From positions 1 through 49,464 of the forward strand of contig UQTA01000017.1 of assembly GCA_900543885.1 (NCBI GenBank): a stretch of DNA of 49,464 nucleotides. The letters are read 5' to 3'. Every line of letters begins with the position of its first letter. Positions within the stretch are counted from its first letter, which is position 1. This stretch comes from an uncultured Clostridium sp. GTDB lineage: Bacteria; Bacillota; Clostridia; Lachnospirales; Lachnospiraceae. A program made the position numbers and the translations under genes. Positions 1-8,774 of this stretch are shown piece by piece. The notes beneath the pieces were generated by a model that had not been told where the DNA came from, made no database searches, and saw only the letters and a list, made by a program, of their open reading frames with translations.

Positions 1-397
1 TCCTGATCTTTGCCTGCATTTCCAAACGATAAGGTGTCACACCATCCATTGGTTTCAGAGCACCATAAAATGCAGACAATATTCTCAAATGATTTTGCAC
101 ATACTCAAGCTGCATATCTTCAAACACAGATGGTGCCATATATTGAAAAGCAATTCCTTCATATGATAAAACAGCCGGACTGAGCATCTGATAAAGATTC
201 ATATTTCCCAATCTATTGAAATTTTGTTCTGCAATCTTGTCATTACATTTCCAAATGCCTTTCAGTTCCTCTTTTGACTTACTTTTCAACCAACTTTGTA
301 TCTCTGTCGTCTTTTCAATAAATTCAGGCAATGCATCCGGTTCAATACTGTCAGTATCTATAATCATCTTTTTAGCAGGGGATAATATTATCTTCAT
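1..397 (-). CDS. yaaA: YaaA family peroxide-stress protein (UPF0246), 3' end outside window
   Basis: The minus-strand frame from the ATG at 397 is open to the window edge, about 132 codons. The translation begins MKIILSPAKKM and continues with features typical of the YaaA/DUF328 family: NLYQMLSPAVLSYEG, then QYMAPSVF, then HLRILSAFYGALKPMDGVTP near the edge. YaaA proteins (about 250 residues) lower free iron and limit DNA damage under peroxide stress in E. coli. The start ATG overlaps the TGA of the upstream peroxiredoxin gene in an ATGA junction, so the two are very likely translationally coupled, which fits a shared peroxide-defence role. The C-terminal half is not visible. The family call is from recognised motifs, not from a search. 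Confidence 0.88.
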   Translation of the reverse strand, partial: MKIILSPAKKMIIDTDSIEPDALPEFIEKTTEIQSWLKSKSKEELKGIWKCNDKIAEQNFNRLGNMNLYQMLSPAVLSYEGIAFQYMAPSVFEDMQLEYVQNHLRILSAFYGALKPMDGVTPYRLEMQAKIR

Positions 398-852
398 TCA
401 TCTAATTCCTTAAGCATATTTTCAGGATCATCTGCAGCCTTGACTTTATCATTTGCCTTTATAATAACCCCCTGTTCATCAATAAGATATGTGGTTCTTA
501 CTACTCCCATAGAGACTTTGCCATAATTTTTCTTTTCTTTCCATACATCATAAGCTTCAATAACTTTTCGCTCTGGATCTGCTAAAAGTGTAAATGCCAA
601 TCCATATTTTTCCTCAAATCTCTTGTGAGACGCTACAGAATCCTTACTGACTCCAAGAATAACTGCACCTTTTTCGGTAAACTGAGGGTATCTCTCGGAA
701 AAACCACATGCCTGTTTCGTGCATCCCGCTGTATTATCCTTGGGATAGAAATATAAAATCACTTTTTTTCCTGTATAATCCGATAATCTATGTATTTTTC
801 CATTTTGATCGGGCAACTCAAAATCAGGTGCCTTAATTCCTACTTCCAACAT
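394..852 (-). CDS. bcp: Thioredoxin-dependent thiol peroxidase, Bcp/PrxQ-type peroxiredoxin
   Basis: A 152-residue AhpC/TSA-fold protein of normal length for Bcp. It begins MLEVGIKAPDFELPDQNG and carries the peroxidatic cysteine in NTAGCTKQAC (about C44), with the resolving cysteine five residues later (C49) as in atypical 2-Cys PrxQ enzymes. A conserved Arg lies in VVRTTYLID. The enzyme reduces hydroperoxides to alcohols in the cytoplasm using thioredoxin. It is followed by yaaA through a 4-bp ATGA overlap and preceded by a small membrane-protein gene 3 bp away, so the three probably form one operon transcribed leftward. Nothing looks broken. Confidence 0.95.
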   Translation of the reverse strand: MLEVGIKAPDFELPDQNGKIHRLSDYTGKKVILYFYPKDNTAGCTKQACGFSERYPQFTEKGAVILGVSKDSVASHKRFEEKYGLAFTLLADPERKVIEAYDVWKEKKNYGKVSMGVVRTTYLIDEQGVIIKANDKVKAADDPENMLKELDE

Positions 853-855
853 TAT

Positions 856-1068
856 TTATTCCTCCCTATCTGTAGCTTTCTCTTTTTTTGCCTTTTCTTT
901 TCTATTCCCAGCAATCATTTTATGACCTGTATATATCGCCATTACCATACATAACATAGAACTTAAAGCAAAGTATTTATGACTTGATTTTAGCTTTTTA
1001 TATCCAGTGTAATAAGTCCCAAACATTGTAATTAATGCTCCAACTGACCAATATTTATGTACTTTCAT
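856..1068 (-). CDS. Small two-helix membrane protein, resembles DUF6219
   Basis: A 70-residue protein starting MKVHKYWSVGALITMFGTYY. Two hydrophobic segments are visible at about residues 6-20 and 32-48 (FALSSMLCMVMAIYTG), followed by a highly charged Lys/Glu tail. The pattern HKYW, GTYYTGYK, then YTGHKMI resembles small uncharacterised clostridial membrane proteins (DUF6219-like); this is from memory and was not checked. The stop lies 3 bp before bcp, and AGGAGGAAT-type sequence lies between them, so it is probably the first gene of the bcp-yaaA operon. AATTGTAATTATACT-like AT-rich sequence upstream could hold the promoter. Function unknown. Confidence 0.7.
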   Translation of the reverse strand: MKVHKYWSVGALITMFGTYYTGYKKLKSSHKYFALSSMLCMVMAIYTGHKMIAGNRKEKAKKEKATDREE

Positions 1069-1245
1069 GTAATTCCTCCATTTTTCAGTGTATTCAATTG
1101 TAATTATACTCTACCACATTTCTATGTCAATTTAACAATAGCGCATTCCTATAAATTTTTCAGAATATCATGGTTAAAACTATGTATTGTTATCCTATAA
1201 TTTTTCTTTGAAAAATCTAACAAAAAGCTTACCTTCAGGAAATTA

Positions 1246-1814
1246 CTATTTAATCTCTTTTCCATCTATATATAGTTGAAATTTATCAGAATTATTGACA
1301 ACATCATAGTCCTTTCCATATTCTACAGGTCTGTATTCAGCTGTCATTACCGGTTCCCCATGCACTGGAAGTCTTCCACCATATTCATCACCTGCCTTAT
1401 CGCAAAGCAGATGGAAAAGCTGTGACTGTAACATGGCAATCACAAAGTTAAAGGTTGTATCTGTGTCGTACATAATCAAGAACAAGGCTATTTTCCTCCC
1501 CTTCCCCTGATCTTATCCAGTTCCATTTCATCGTAAGACATGATCTCACGAAGTTCAGCAATATCAAATGGAGCAAGTCTGACTCCACAGGATATCAAAA
1601 TACTTTTCGCTATCTTTCCAGGAACAAAAACATATTTTGTTTTCTGCTTCTCAGGTATTTCCTTTTTCCGCAAACTGCCATCTACTCTGGTACAGTATTC
1701 GTCTCCGCATTCCTTTTCCTGCGTACGATCACTCTCTTTTAAGATTTCCAACGGAACAAGACCGTTATTTTTCTCGGCATAATCTTCTTTTAGCGCCGCA
1801 AAGATTCCCTTCAT
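1246..1814 (-). pseudogene. Decayed conjugative coupling protein (TraG/VirD4-like) fragment
   Basis: Two minus-strand frames, 1488-1814 and 1246-1485, read together as one coupling-protein segment: RLAPFDIAELREIMSYDEMELDKI in the first and FLIMYDTDTTFNFVIAMLQSQLF then LLCDKAGDEYGGRLPVH in the second. This order matches TraG/VirD4 ATPases of integrative conjugative elements. The frame breaks near 1488-1500 at a purine-rich GGGGAGGAAAATAG stretch, where a single-base shift joins the two halves. Sequence after RLPVH no longer looks like TraG, and the first 75 residues of the upper frame are unrecognised, so both ends are probably fused to foreign DNA. It cannot encode a functional ATPase. It is read as a relic of an integrative element. 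Confidence 0.5.
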
Positions 1815-2028
1815 GTTAAATTCTTTCGGACGCCATATCCAAGGATCGGCATTTTTACTCCATTATTTAATGTTACATATTCCATTGCTGTATCTATTTT
1901 CCTTATATTGTTCAACCTGAGGTTAACTTCAGGTCAATACTGCTTTTGATTCTCTAACAGTCCTTCTAAGTCTGTATATAAAATTTTAAACATTTCATGT
2001 AAAAAAGTACAATGATTTTTTGGAAATG

Positions 2029-2051
2029 CACTATGCGCTCAGTGCATAGTG
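2029..2051. repeat. Perfect 8-bp inverted repeat (CACTATGC / GCATAGTG)
   Basis: CACTATGC at 2029-2036 is repeated inverted as GCATAGTG at 2044-2051 with a 7-bp loop. It sits 5 bp from the terminator hairpin that follows. The rest of the 1815-2153 gap has no convincing gene. The role of the repeat is unknown. Confidence 0.6.
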
Positions 2052-2055
2052 AAAA

Positions 2056-2097
2056 GTCTCCCAAAAAAGCTTTTACACTCTTTTGGGAGACCTTTTT
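2056..2097. terminator. Rho-independent terminator
   Basis: An 11-bp perfect stem, GTCTCCCAAAA (2056-2066) with TTTTGGGAGAC (2081-2091), is followed on the plus strand by CTTTTT and preceded by GAAAA. It could therefore end transcription in either direction. It most likely ends the leftward M20 amidohydrolase transcript, perhaps inherited from the rubrerythrin gene whose tail remains beside it. Confidence 0.8.
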
Positions 2098-2153
2098 GAT
2101 CACAGTTTTTTTCTCTTGCTACAAATGATAATAAACAGGTTTGTCGTTCTGTT

Positions 2154-2261
2154 TTAATAATTCTCTGCATGAACCTCAAAATAACTCTGTGGATGAGCAC
2201 ACACCGGACAAACTTCCGGTGCCTTGGTTCCTACTACAATATGTCCGCACCCCCTCCCCAT
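2154..2261 (-). pseudogene. Rubrerythrin C-terminal remnant (rubredoxin-like domain)
   Basis: Read leftward, the frame ends CGHIVVGTKAPEVCPVC followed by AHPQSYFEVHAENY and TAA. The CPVC pair and the AHPQxYFE tail are the classic C-terminus of rubrerythrin, with the preceding CGH as the other half of a rubredoxin-type iron site (normally CxxCG). The ferritin-like diiron domain that should precede it (about 140 residues) is missing, and the sequence runs straight into the 3' end of the M20 amidohydrolase gene at 2278. This is a deletion scar, and a normal rubrerythrin cannot be made from it. The chance ATG at 2261 should not be taken as a real start. Confidence 0.75.
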
Positions 2262-2277
2262 GTACAGTAACCTTATT

Positions 2278-3453
2278 TTACTTCAAAAACTCTTCCACAA
2301 TGGCTGTAAATACTGCAGCGCCTTCCCAAAGCACATCTTCATCCACATCAAACTTTGGATTGTGATGGGACACATCCGTTCCCTTTGCCGGATTGGAGGA
2401 ACTTAAGAACATAAATGCACCTGGAAGTTTCTCCAGATAATAAGCAAAATCTTCACCGCCCATATTAGGCGCTTTTACTTCTGTGATCACCTTATCTTCA
2501 CCTAAAACATTTTTAGCTGCTTTTGCTGCCAGAGCTGCCATCTTATCGTCATTGATCACTGGCGGCGCACCCCAGATCATTTCATAGTCTACATTTCCAC
2601 CAAATACAGCTGCGGTAGCCTGAGCGATCTCACCAATGCGCTTTGCCGCAAACTGGCGTACTTCTTCTTCCAGTGTACGGATGGTTCCTTCGATCACTAC
2701 CTCATTAGGGATAACATTATACTGGCTTCCGCCCTGGATCTTTCCAATGGTAAGAACCAAAGGCTTGGTAGCATTTAATTCTCTGGTGGTGATGGCCTGG
2801 AGAGCGATCACAATATGTGCTGCAATATTTACCGGATCAATTCCCTTCTCAGGAGTGGAACCATGGCATCCCTTACCATTTACCTTGATCACAAACTTAT
2901 CAAAAGCAGCCATGCAGCAGCCTGGAGTAACGATAACCGTTCCGCTTGGAATAGCCTTATCTAAGATCGTACCAATATGGGTTCCAAATACAGCATCGGC
3001 TCCTTCTACACCACCATTTTCAATCATCACTTCCGCGCCTCTGGACTGTTCCTCTGAGGTCTGGAACATCAGGCGTACGGTTCCTAGGATCTCATCTTTG
3101 TGAGCCCAGAGTACTTTTCCGGCGCCCAGAAGCATGGCTGTATGGGTATCATGACCGCAGGCATGCATACAGCCTTCATGTTTTGATGCAAAAGGAAGTC
3201 CTGTTTCCTCTTTGATAGGAAGCGCATCCATATCTGCACGCAGACAGATGGTTTTTCCCGGTTTTCCGCCTTTGATCGTAGCAATAATACCGCTGTCTTT
3301 TTTGGAGCATACATACGGAATACCGATTTTATCTAACTCTGCTGTTACATAGGCAGCGGTTTCCGGCAGATTCAATCCAATCTCCGGTATCTGGTGCAGA
3401 TCTCTTCTTAATCCTACGATATATTCCTGTAAATTTTTACATTCTTTCCACAT
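2278..3453 (-). CDS. M20 family metallo-amidohydrolase (aminoacylase / hippurate-hydrolase type)
   Basis: A protein of about 391 residues with the M20D layout. CLRADMDALPI holds the first metal ligand region; CMHACGHDTH, near residues 95-104, is the metal-binding motif; TSEEQ follows near 134. The dimerisation lid segment (VNGKGCHGSTPEKG) comes next, and the C-terminal ligand motif is NMGGEDFAYYLE. Such enzymes remove N-acyl groups from amino acids or cleave small amide or peptide substrates in the cytoplasm; the substrate cannot be read. An earlier TTG at 3462 exists, but GAGGAG lies only 2 bp from it and 11 bp from the ATG at 3453, so ATG is preferred. It follows the membrane-protein gene by 2 bp in an apparent three-gene operon. 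Confidence 0.93.
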   Translation of the reverse strand: MWKECKNLQEYIVGLRRDLHQIPEIGLNLPETAAYVTAELDKIGIPYVCSKKDSGIIATIKGGKPGKTICLRADMDALPIKEETGLPFASKHEGCMHACGHDTHTAMLLGAGKVLWAHKDEILGTVRLMFQTSEEQSRGAEVMIENGGVEGADAVFGTHIGTILDKAIPSGTVIVTPGCCMAAFDKFVIKVNGKGCHGSTPEKGIDPVNIAAHIVIALQAITTRELNATKPLVLTIGKIQGGSQYNVIPNEVVIEGTIRTLEEEVRQFAAKRIGEIAQATAAVFGGNVDYEMIWGAPPVINDDKMAALAAKAAKNVLGEDKVITEVKAPNMGGEDFAYYLEKLPGAFMFLSSSNPAKGTDVSHHNPKFDVDEDVLWEGAAVFTAIVEEFLK

Positions 3454-3455
3454 AA

Positions 3456-4184
3456 TCAGCAAATCTCCTCTCCCACTGGGGTTTCATCCATTTTTTCTTC
3501 TTTTGCTAAATCGTCATCCTTGCCTTCTTTTTTCTGATCGCTGACATAGAACAGACGTGCCATTCCAAGAGTTCCAAATACAGCACATACGATCACAATC
3601 CATGCTGGTACTGGTACAAAAAGTTTAAGCACAGTCGGGATCAGCAGGCCAAATACTGCTACTTTCGGATATTTAACAGCAAAATTCCCAAAAGTTCCGC
3701 CGAAAATAGCTGCTGCCGCATAGTTCTTTAATGCAGAATTTAAGAAAGCCGGAAGAACGGCTACTACTGCCGAACCAACTAAAACTGCGCCTGTAGTTGC
3801 GATCAGGTTTGTAATAATGGAACCACAGATGGCCATGGTTGAAACCACTTCTGCCTGAATGGTCCCGCTTTTGCTCTTGGTTACGTCCAGTGCCAGAGCT
3901 GCACAGGGAACACGCATATTTCCAATGTTTCCAGAAAGGAAACCTAAGTAGGTACCGCTCATACCAAGAGCTGCATAGTAAGAGATCGGTTCTACAATAT
4001 AAAAAGCTCCAAAAGATAATGCAGTCATTGCCCATGCTGCCAGGACTGTTTCAATATTTGGCCAGCAGTTGTAGCGGCTGCACAGATATAATACCGGGAT
4101 AAATGCAGTGAACGCAGCCAGGATACAGGTAGGTGCGCCAATGCGGATACTGTTTTTCTTCCATTCTGCCATATAATCTTTCAT
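3456..4184 (-). CDS. Multi-pass membrane protein, probable partner of the DUF5058 protein
   Basis: A 242-residue protein with roughly six hydrophobic segments (for example ILAAFTAFIPVLYLC, VEPISYYAALGM and VPAWIVIVCAVFGTLG) and an acidic, lysine-rich C-terminal tail. I do not recognise a characterised family. It lies between the DUF5058 gene (13 bp upstream) and the M20 amidohydrolase (2 bp downstream), with AGGAGG 9 bp before its ATG. Fixed association of two mid-size membrane proteins with a cytoplasmic amidohydrolase suggests a two-component importer for the amidohydrolase substrate. That role is inferred from context only. Glycine- and alanine-rich helices and conserved-looking GNIGNMRVP and GGTFGNFAVKYP loops are compatible with a transporter core. 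Confidence 0.75.
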   Translation of the reverse strand: MKDYMAEWKKNSIRIGAPTCILAAFTAFIPVLYLCSRYNCWPNIETVLAAWAMTALSFGAFYIVEPISYYAALGMSGTYLGFLSGNIGNMRVPCAALALDVTKSKSGTIQAEVVSTMAICGSIITNLIATTGAVLVGSAVVAVLPAFLNSALKNYAAAAIFGGTFGNFAVKYPKVAVFGLLIPTVLKLFVPVPAWIVIVCAVFGTLGMARLFYVSDQKKEGKDDDLAKEEKMDETPVGEEIC

Positions 4185-4197
4185 AATCCGGCCCCTC

Positions 4198-4905
4198 CTA
4201 TGCGATCGTCAGGTCATGTATCACTGCAAAGAACATTCCGATGATCATTGCGATACCTAAAGAATACTCTGCTAATTTGGGATGCTTTGGCACGATCAGC
4301 TTCATGATCGCTACCATGCTTAATGCACCTGCCAGACAGGCAATGGTACTTCCAAGACCTTTTTTGATCTCATTTGCATTTAAGTAACCAAAAATACCAA
4401 GGGAACATGCTCCTGATAAAACAGCCAGCCATTTTGCATCGCCGCCACTTAACTTACCTCTTAACTTTTCTAATGCCGGTGTAACTGTACCGCTGACTAA
4501 CAGCCATCCCGCACCGTTTAATGCCATTGCAAACCAGGATACAGCCATAACCGTCAATGTGTATCCATTTCCGCCAAATTCAACACCTGCTGCCTGGGCG
4601 CCCATGGTTGCTGCCGAAAGCTCCGTAGCTGCCGCACCGATAATAGAAAGACGCAGCCATGCCATAGGTCCGCCAATGGAAGCCATCAGGCCAACCATAA
4701 CAATAAATACACCGCAGGCCGGTCCGATCGCTGAGATCAGGCCGATCTTAAAAGCCTTGTTTGCCAGTCCCTGCTCCAGATTCACTTCAACAGCCGCTTT
4801 TTTTGCCTGACGCATAAACAGCAGTGCCTGAGCCAGGGAGATCACAACTGTGATACCGCACAATACCCAGAAAACAGGGGCGTTTGCAATTGCCAAATAG
4901 TCCAT
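4198..4905 (-). CDS. DUF5058 family membrane protein (putative transporter subunit)
   Basis: A protein of about 235 residues with six or so transmembrane helices. It begins MDYLAIANAPVFWVLCG; further segments include IGLISAIGPACGVFIVM, LSIIGAAATELSAATMGA and YSLGIAMIIGMFFAVIHDL. This pattern is that of DUF5058 proteins, whose function is not established. The open frame extends upstream to 4941, but AGGAGG lies 8 bp before the ATG at 4905 and none precedes the earlier ATG, so 4905 is chosen. It is the first gene of the leftward operon with the 3456-4184 membrane protein and the M20 enzyme. The divergent PucR gene is the likely regulator. A TATAAT on the minus strand at 4966-4971 is a candidate promoter -10. 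Confidence 0.85.
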   Translation of the reverse strand: MDYLAIANAPVFWVLCGITVVISLAQALLFMRQAKKAAVEVNLEQGLANKAFKIGLISAIGPACGVFIVMVGLMASIGGPMAWLRLSIIGAAATELSAATMGAQAAGVEFGGNGYTLTVMAVSWFAMALNGAGWLLVSGTVTPALEKLRGKLSGGDAKWLAVLSGACSLGIFGYLNANEIKKGLGSTIACLAGALSMVAIMKLIVPKHPKLAEYSLGIAMIIGMFFAVIHDLTIA

Positions 4906-5026
4906 AGATTTTCCTCCTCTGACAAGTTCTGACCATTTCACCAGTCATCTTGTATGTTGTGGACCATTATAGCATTGCTATTTTTGAAAATCATTGTACT
5001 TCAAAGACAATATTTTTCATTTAGTG

Positions 5027-5056
5027 TTGTTATTTATCTCTTTCATTGTATATAAT
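5027..5056 (+). promoter_or_regulatory. Candidate sigma-70-type promoter for the PucR gene
   Basis: TTGTTA at 5027-5032 and TATAAT at 5051-5056 are separated by 18 bp, about 55 bp upstream of the chosen start. The -10 is a perfect consensus; the -35 matches four of six positions. The 205-bp intergenic region is shared with the divergent DUF5058 operon, so PucR could act on both promoters. Confidence 0.6.
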
Positions 5057-5110
5057 AGATAATAACCTGACGCTTGTATTTGTACCTGACAGACAATAAG
5101 GAGAATGACT

Positions 5111-6736
5111 ATGACTATATCTGATTTTCTAAAGCTTCCCAACTTCACTGACCTGCGGCTGTTAGCAGGCAAAAACGGACTTTCCAATGATGTGACCAAT
5201 GTTACAGTCGTCGATACCCCGGATGGCACCAACTGGCTCAATGGCAAAGAACTGGTCATCACTACGGCATACATGCTTCATGAAGAAAAGGATCTTCTTG
5301 AATTTCTGCGCACTTTAAACAGCAAAAAAGCAGCCGGTATAGGCATCAAAGAAAACCGTTATCTGACAGAGATACCGGAAAGTGCAAAAAAACTGGCAGA
5401 TGAATTATGCCTGCCTCTGATCTCTGTTCCGGAAGCATATCCCTTTGTAGATATCATCAACCCGGTCCTGACCCAGATCATCAGCAAACAGTCTTTTCTT
5501 CTGACCCAGGCAAATATGATCCATAAAGAATTTTTAGGACTTGCCATTAACAACAACAGTGTACCGGAGATTTTAAAAACACTGCGCCGTTTCACCGGTA
5601 TCCCCTGCGCTTTTATGGACACCTGGTTTAAAAATATCTTTTTTTCCGATGAAGATTCACCTCTTATGCGCCAGCTTCAGGACATGGATATGGAAAATAT
5701 TTCCAGTGAATTTTTAAACCAGTATGACAACTATGCCGTTGCCAATAAAAACGAGACCTTCGGCTATCTTCTCTTTGAAAAAGGACTTCTGCAGACCGGC
5801 GAAGAAAGCAGTGTACAGATCGCGCTGGAATACGCCAGTATCGTTCTCATCCTTCACAGCCAGATACGTATCGCCAACCAGCAGATGGCAGAAAAATATA
5901 AGGCCTCCTTCTTAGAAGACCTTCTGTTAAACAACGTAAAAGCAGATATTGAGATCCATAACCGTGCAAGACTTTATGGCTGGGACTTTACCAACGGCGG
6001 CCTGGCAGCAGTTGTTGATATCAATAACATAAAGAAATACTTTATCGACCGCCTGGATTCCAATACCAACCGGATGTTAGAGGAAGCAACGGAACTAATC
6101 TTCCGCAACTCCATCCATGAAATGCACCAGACATTCCCACAGGCCAAATATTTCCGCCAAAGTGACCTGATCGTATTCATCATTTCTGTTCCAAAAGACA
6201 GCAGGGATCTGCTTTCAGAACAGTTAGAACAAACCTTCAAACGTCTGCAAAGCCAGTTGTCCCACGTAAGTCCCTTTACTATTACTCTGGGGATCGGACA
6301 GTATTACGAAAATATCCGTGATATATCAAAAAGCTACTCTGAGGCCAGAGTAGCTATTAATCTTGGTTATTCCCTTCAATGGTTTGACCGTATTCTGTTT
6401 TATAGCAGGCTTGGTCTTTACCGCCTGTTGGCTCCCGTCATGAACAGTCCGGAGTCTGAGGAACTTTGCGTTCAGTATATTCAGCCATTAGAAGATTATG
6501 ACAAAAAATATCACGGGGAGCTGCTTCCTACCCTTCAGGAGATCTTACAGTGCGGCTGGAATCTGAAAGAATCTGCCGAAAAACTGTATATCCATTACAA
6601 CTCCATTAAATATCGCTATTCCAAGATCTGCAAGGTATTAAACCTGGATCTGTCAGACCACGACAACCGTTCTCTGGTAGAGATTGCCATGAAACTGTAC
6701 CGCTTAAAGCATTACAAAGCCAGAGAAAATAACTAA
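5111..6736 (+). CDS. PucR family transcriptional regulator
   Basis: A protein of about 541 residues. The N-terminal PucR domain starts at MTISDFLKLPNF and runs to about residue 125. A central GGDEF-like/CdaR-type region follows (DLIVFIISVP, ITLGIGQYYENIRDISKSYSEA). The C-terminal HTH_30 helix-turn-helix is at GWNLKESAEKLYIHYNSIKYR near residue 480. PucR-type proteins are ligand-responsive activators of purine, amino-acid or amide catabolism genes. ATG at 5105 overlaps the ribosome site; ATG at 5111 lies 7 bp from AAGGAG and is preferred. It is divergent from the DUF5058/M20 operon, the usual place for its regulator. Its 3' end overlaps the convergent kinase gene by 4 bp. Confidence 0.92.
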   Translation: MTISDFLKLPNFTDLRLLAGKNGLSNDVTNVTVVDTPDGTNWLNGKELVITTAYMLHEEKDLLEFLRTLNSKKAAGIGIKENRYLTEIPESAKKLADELCLPLISVPEAYPFVDIINPVLTQIISKQSFLLTQANMIHKEFLGLAINNNSVPEILKTLRRFTGIPCAFMDTWFKNIFFSDEDSPLMRQLQDMDMENISSEFLNQYDNYAVANKNETFGYLLFEKGLLQTGEESSVQIALEYASIVLILHSQIRIANQQMAEKYKASFLEDLLLNNVKADIEIHNRARLYGWDFTNGGLAAVVDINNIKKYFIDRLDSNTNRMLEEATELIFRNSIHEMHQTFPQAKYFRQSDLIVFIISVPKDSRDLLSEQLEQTFKRLQSQLSHVSPFTITLGIGQYYENIRDISKSYSEARVAINLGYSLQWFDRILFYSRLGLYRLLAPVMNSPESEELCVQYIQPLEDYDKKYHGELLPTLQEILQCGWNLKESAEKLYIHYNSIKYRYSKICKVLNLDLSDHDNRSLVEIAMKLYRLKHYKARENN

Positions 6737-8640
6737 TTTTCCTGCTTTACCAGATATTTTTCCAAAAGAGGAACTAACAGATTCATATCCACCGGTTTTG
6801 ATACATAATCGTCCATGCCTGACGAAAGCGCCATTTTACGGTCTTTCGAAAAGGTATTGGCGGTCATGGCTATAATCGGGATCTTCGCTTTCTCAGGGTC
6901 ATCCAGTCTGCGTATCTTTCTGGTCGCATCATACCCATCCATATCCGGCATCTGCACATCCATCAAGATCAGATCATAATAACCTTCCGGTGCCTTCTCC
7001 AGTTTTTCCACGCAGATCACTCCATTTTCTGCCCGCTCCAGTATCAGACCTTCTTCTTTTAACAGTTCCATAGCGATTTCTGCGTTTATATCATTGTCTT
7101 CAGCCAGAAGGATCCGTTTTCCGGCTAAACTCTTTTTGTCTTCCTTTTTTATCAGACGCTTTTCTGAAATTTCTTCCTGCTTTGCGATCAAACAGGGAAT
7201 ACGCACTGTAAAAGTGGAACCTTCTCCCAATTTGCTTTCTACTTCTATGGTTCCTTTCATCAGGTCTACCAGCTTCTTTACGATTCCCATTCCCAGACCG
7301 GTACCTTCGATCCCGCTGGCTGTAGATGTTCTTTCTCTGGAAAATGATTCAAAAATATGCTGCTGAAAGTCTTCCGATATGCCGATCCCGTTATCAGCAA
7401 CAGAAATCTCTAACAGACACCAGTCTTCCTTTTCATAGGGTTTTTGCTTTAAGGAGCAGCAGATTTTTCCTCCCTCTCCCGTATATTTGATCGCATTGCT
7501 CAGGATATTTAAAATAATTTCCGATACATGGACATTATCCATATATAGATACGGATACTGGATTTCCTTATCCACGATCAGTTCCTGATGTTTTTCCTTA
7601 ATGGAATTCTGGAACATGATCACACAGGAATCCAGACTGTCATCTGCTTTGGTAATGCTCTCCTCCAGAACCGCTTTATTATTTTCAATACGGGCCAGCT
7701 CCAATACATTATCAATGATGGACAGCATCTTTTTGCCGCAAACCTGGATATTTTTAATATATTCATTTAATTTGTCTGAATCTGACAGATGTTTTCCTGC
7801 CAGTTCTGCATATCCGATGATCGCGTTCATGGGTGTGCGGATATCATGGGACATATTAAACAGAAAGGTAGATTTTGCCCTATTGGCAGCTTCCGCCGCC
7901 TCTGCTGTCTTTTCCAGTTCCTCATGCTGGATCCTGTCTTTTTCTTTCTGCTTCTGATAAGCAAGATACCAGCTGATCATCGTAAGAACTGCCACCAGTA
8001 TGGCAAAGGATGCGACTCCTATGGATGACTGATTGGATTTTTCCAGGAAACGATAAGATGATTCCATATCGATTTCCATACAGAGCGCACCAATGATATC
8101 ACCTGATCCTCCATTGGCCCTTACTGGATAACAGGCTGTAAAAATGTGTCCCCAGGTCGTATCTACGATCTCCTGCGAATAAATCGTTTCCCCGGAAAGG
8201 GCACTTTCAATATAGGGGATCATCTCTTCTTCAATATAAGTTCCCGGATAAGCAAAATCATCTGCTCCCAGATCCAGGCCATCGACCAGATAGATCAGCT
8301 TCCCGTCTGCCCCTCTTTTGGCTGTATACAGGTATCTGGTTGAATTTAAGGTACGCAGTTCATTTAAGGATTCCTGCAGCTGCTTATAGCGGGAAGAATC
8401 CATATCTTCTCTTGTATTGATCTCTAAAAAATCTTCCTGGGTAAATCGATTGGAAACAACTTTGTGGATCGCATCAGAACACGCGATATCCCTCTCTACC
8501 GCTGCATCCAGTGTATTCTGGCTGTAATTTCTCTGCAAAATATAGGTATATACTGCAATAAATAAAACAGCAGTCAAAAATAAAAGCACAAAATCCCCCA
8601 CATGATGGCGCTTTTTATTCCTATACAGTGATTTTTCCAT
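6733..8640 (-). CDS. Membrane hybrid sensor histidine kinase with C-terminal receiver domain
   Basis: A protein of about 635 residues. A first transmembrane helix lies near 15-35, an extracytoplasmic sensor region follows to about 205 (Cache-like, with GDIIGALCMEID), and a second helix lies near 207-228. A short coiled linker precedes the H-box FNMSHDIRTPMNAI, with the phospho-accepting His at about 265. The ATPase domain has ILSNAIKYT, DNGIGI and GTGLGMGI motifs. The C-terminal receiver has ILLAEDNDIN and LILMDVQMPDMDG with the acceptor Asp near 561. There is no Hpt domain and no separate response regulator next to it, so its output partner is elsewhere. AGGAGG 5 bp before the ATG at 8640 decides the start. 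No link to the PucR unit is evident beyond adjacency. Confidence 0.93.
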   Translation of the reverse strand: MEKSLYRNKKRHHVGDFVLLFLTAVLFIAVYTYILQRNYSQNTLDAAVERDIACSDAIHKVVSNRFTQEDFLEINTREDMDSSRYKQLQESLNELRTLNSTRYLYTAKRGADGKLIYLVDGLDLGADDFAYPGTYIEEEMIPYIESALSGETIYSQEIVDTTWGHIFTACYPVRANGGSGDIIGALCMEIDMESSYRFLEKSNQSSIGVASFAILVAVLTMISWYLAYQKQKEKDRIQHEELEKTAEAAEAANRAKSTFLFNMSHDIRTPMNAIIGYAELAGKHLSDSDKLNEYIKNIQVCGKKMLSIIDNVLELARIENNKAVLEESITKADDSLDSCVIMFQNSIKEKHQELIVDKEIQYPYLYMDNVHVSEIILNILSNAIKYTGEGGKICCSLKQKPYEKEDWCLLEISVADNGIGISEDFQQHIFESFSRERTSTASGIEGTGLGMGIVKKLVDLMKGTIEVESKLGEGSTFTVRIPCLIAKQEEISEKRLIKKEDKKSLAGKRILLAEDNDINAEIAMELLKEEGLILERAENGVICVEKLEKAPEGYYDLILMDVQMPDMDGYDATRKIRRLDDPEKAKIPIIAMTANTFSKDRKMALSSGMDDYVSKPVDMNLLVPLLEKYLVKQEN

Positions 8641-8774
8641 TTCTGCCTCCTGATTTTCATATAGCACTAATATATAGAGGTTTCATTTTCAGTGTAGCTC
8701 ATATCCTACTTTTTGTAAAATATTTTTATGTAAAAACTGTTCATGTACAGTAACGTAAACCTGATATTTAATTT

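Noticed and set aside
2636..3103. 155-codon plus-strand frame inside the M20 gene
   Set aside because: Antisense shadow of a clear metallo-amidohydrolase with no ribosome site.
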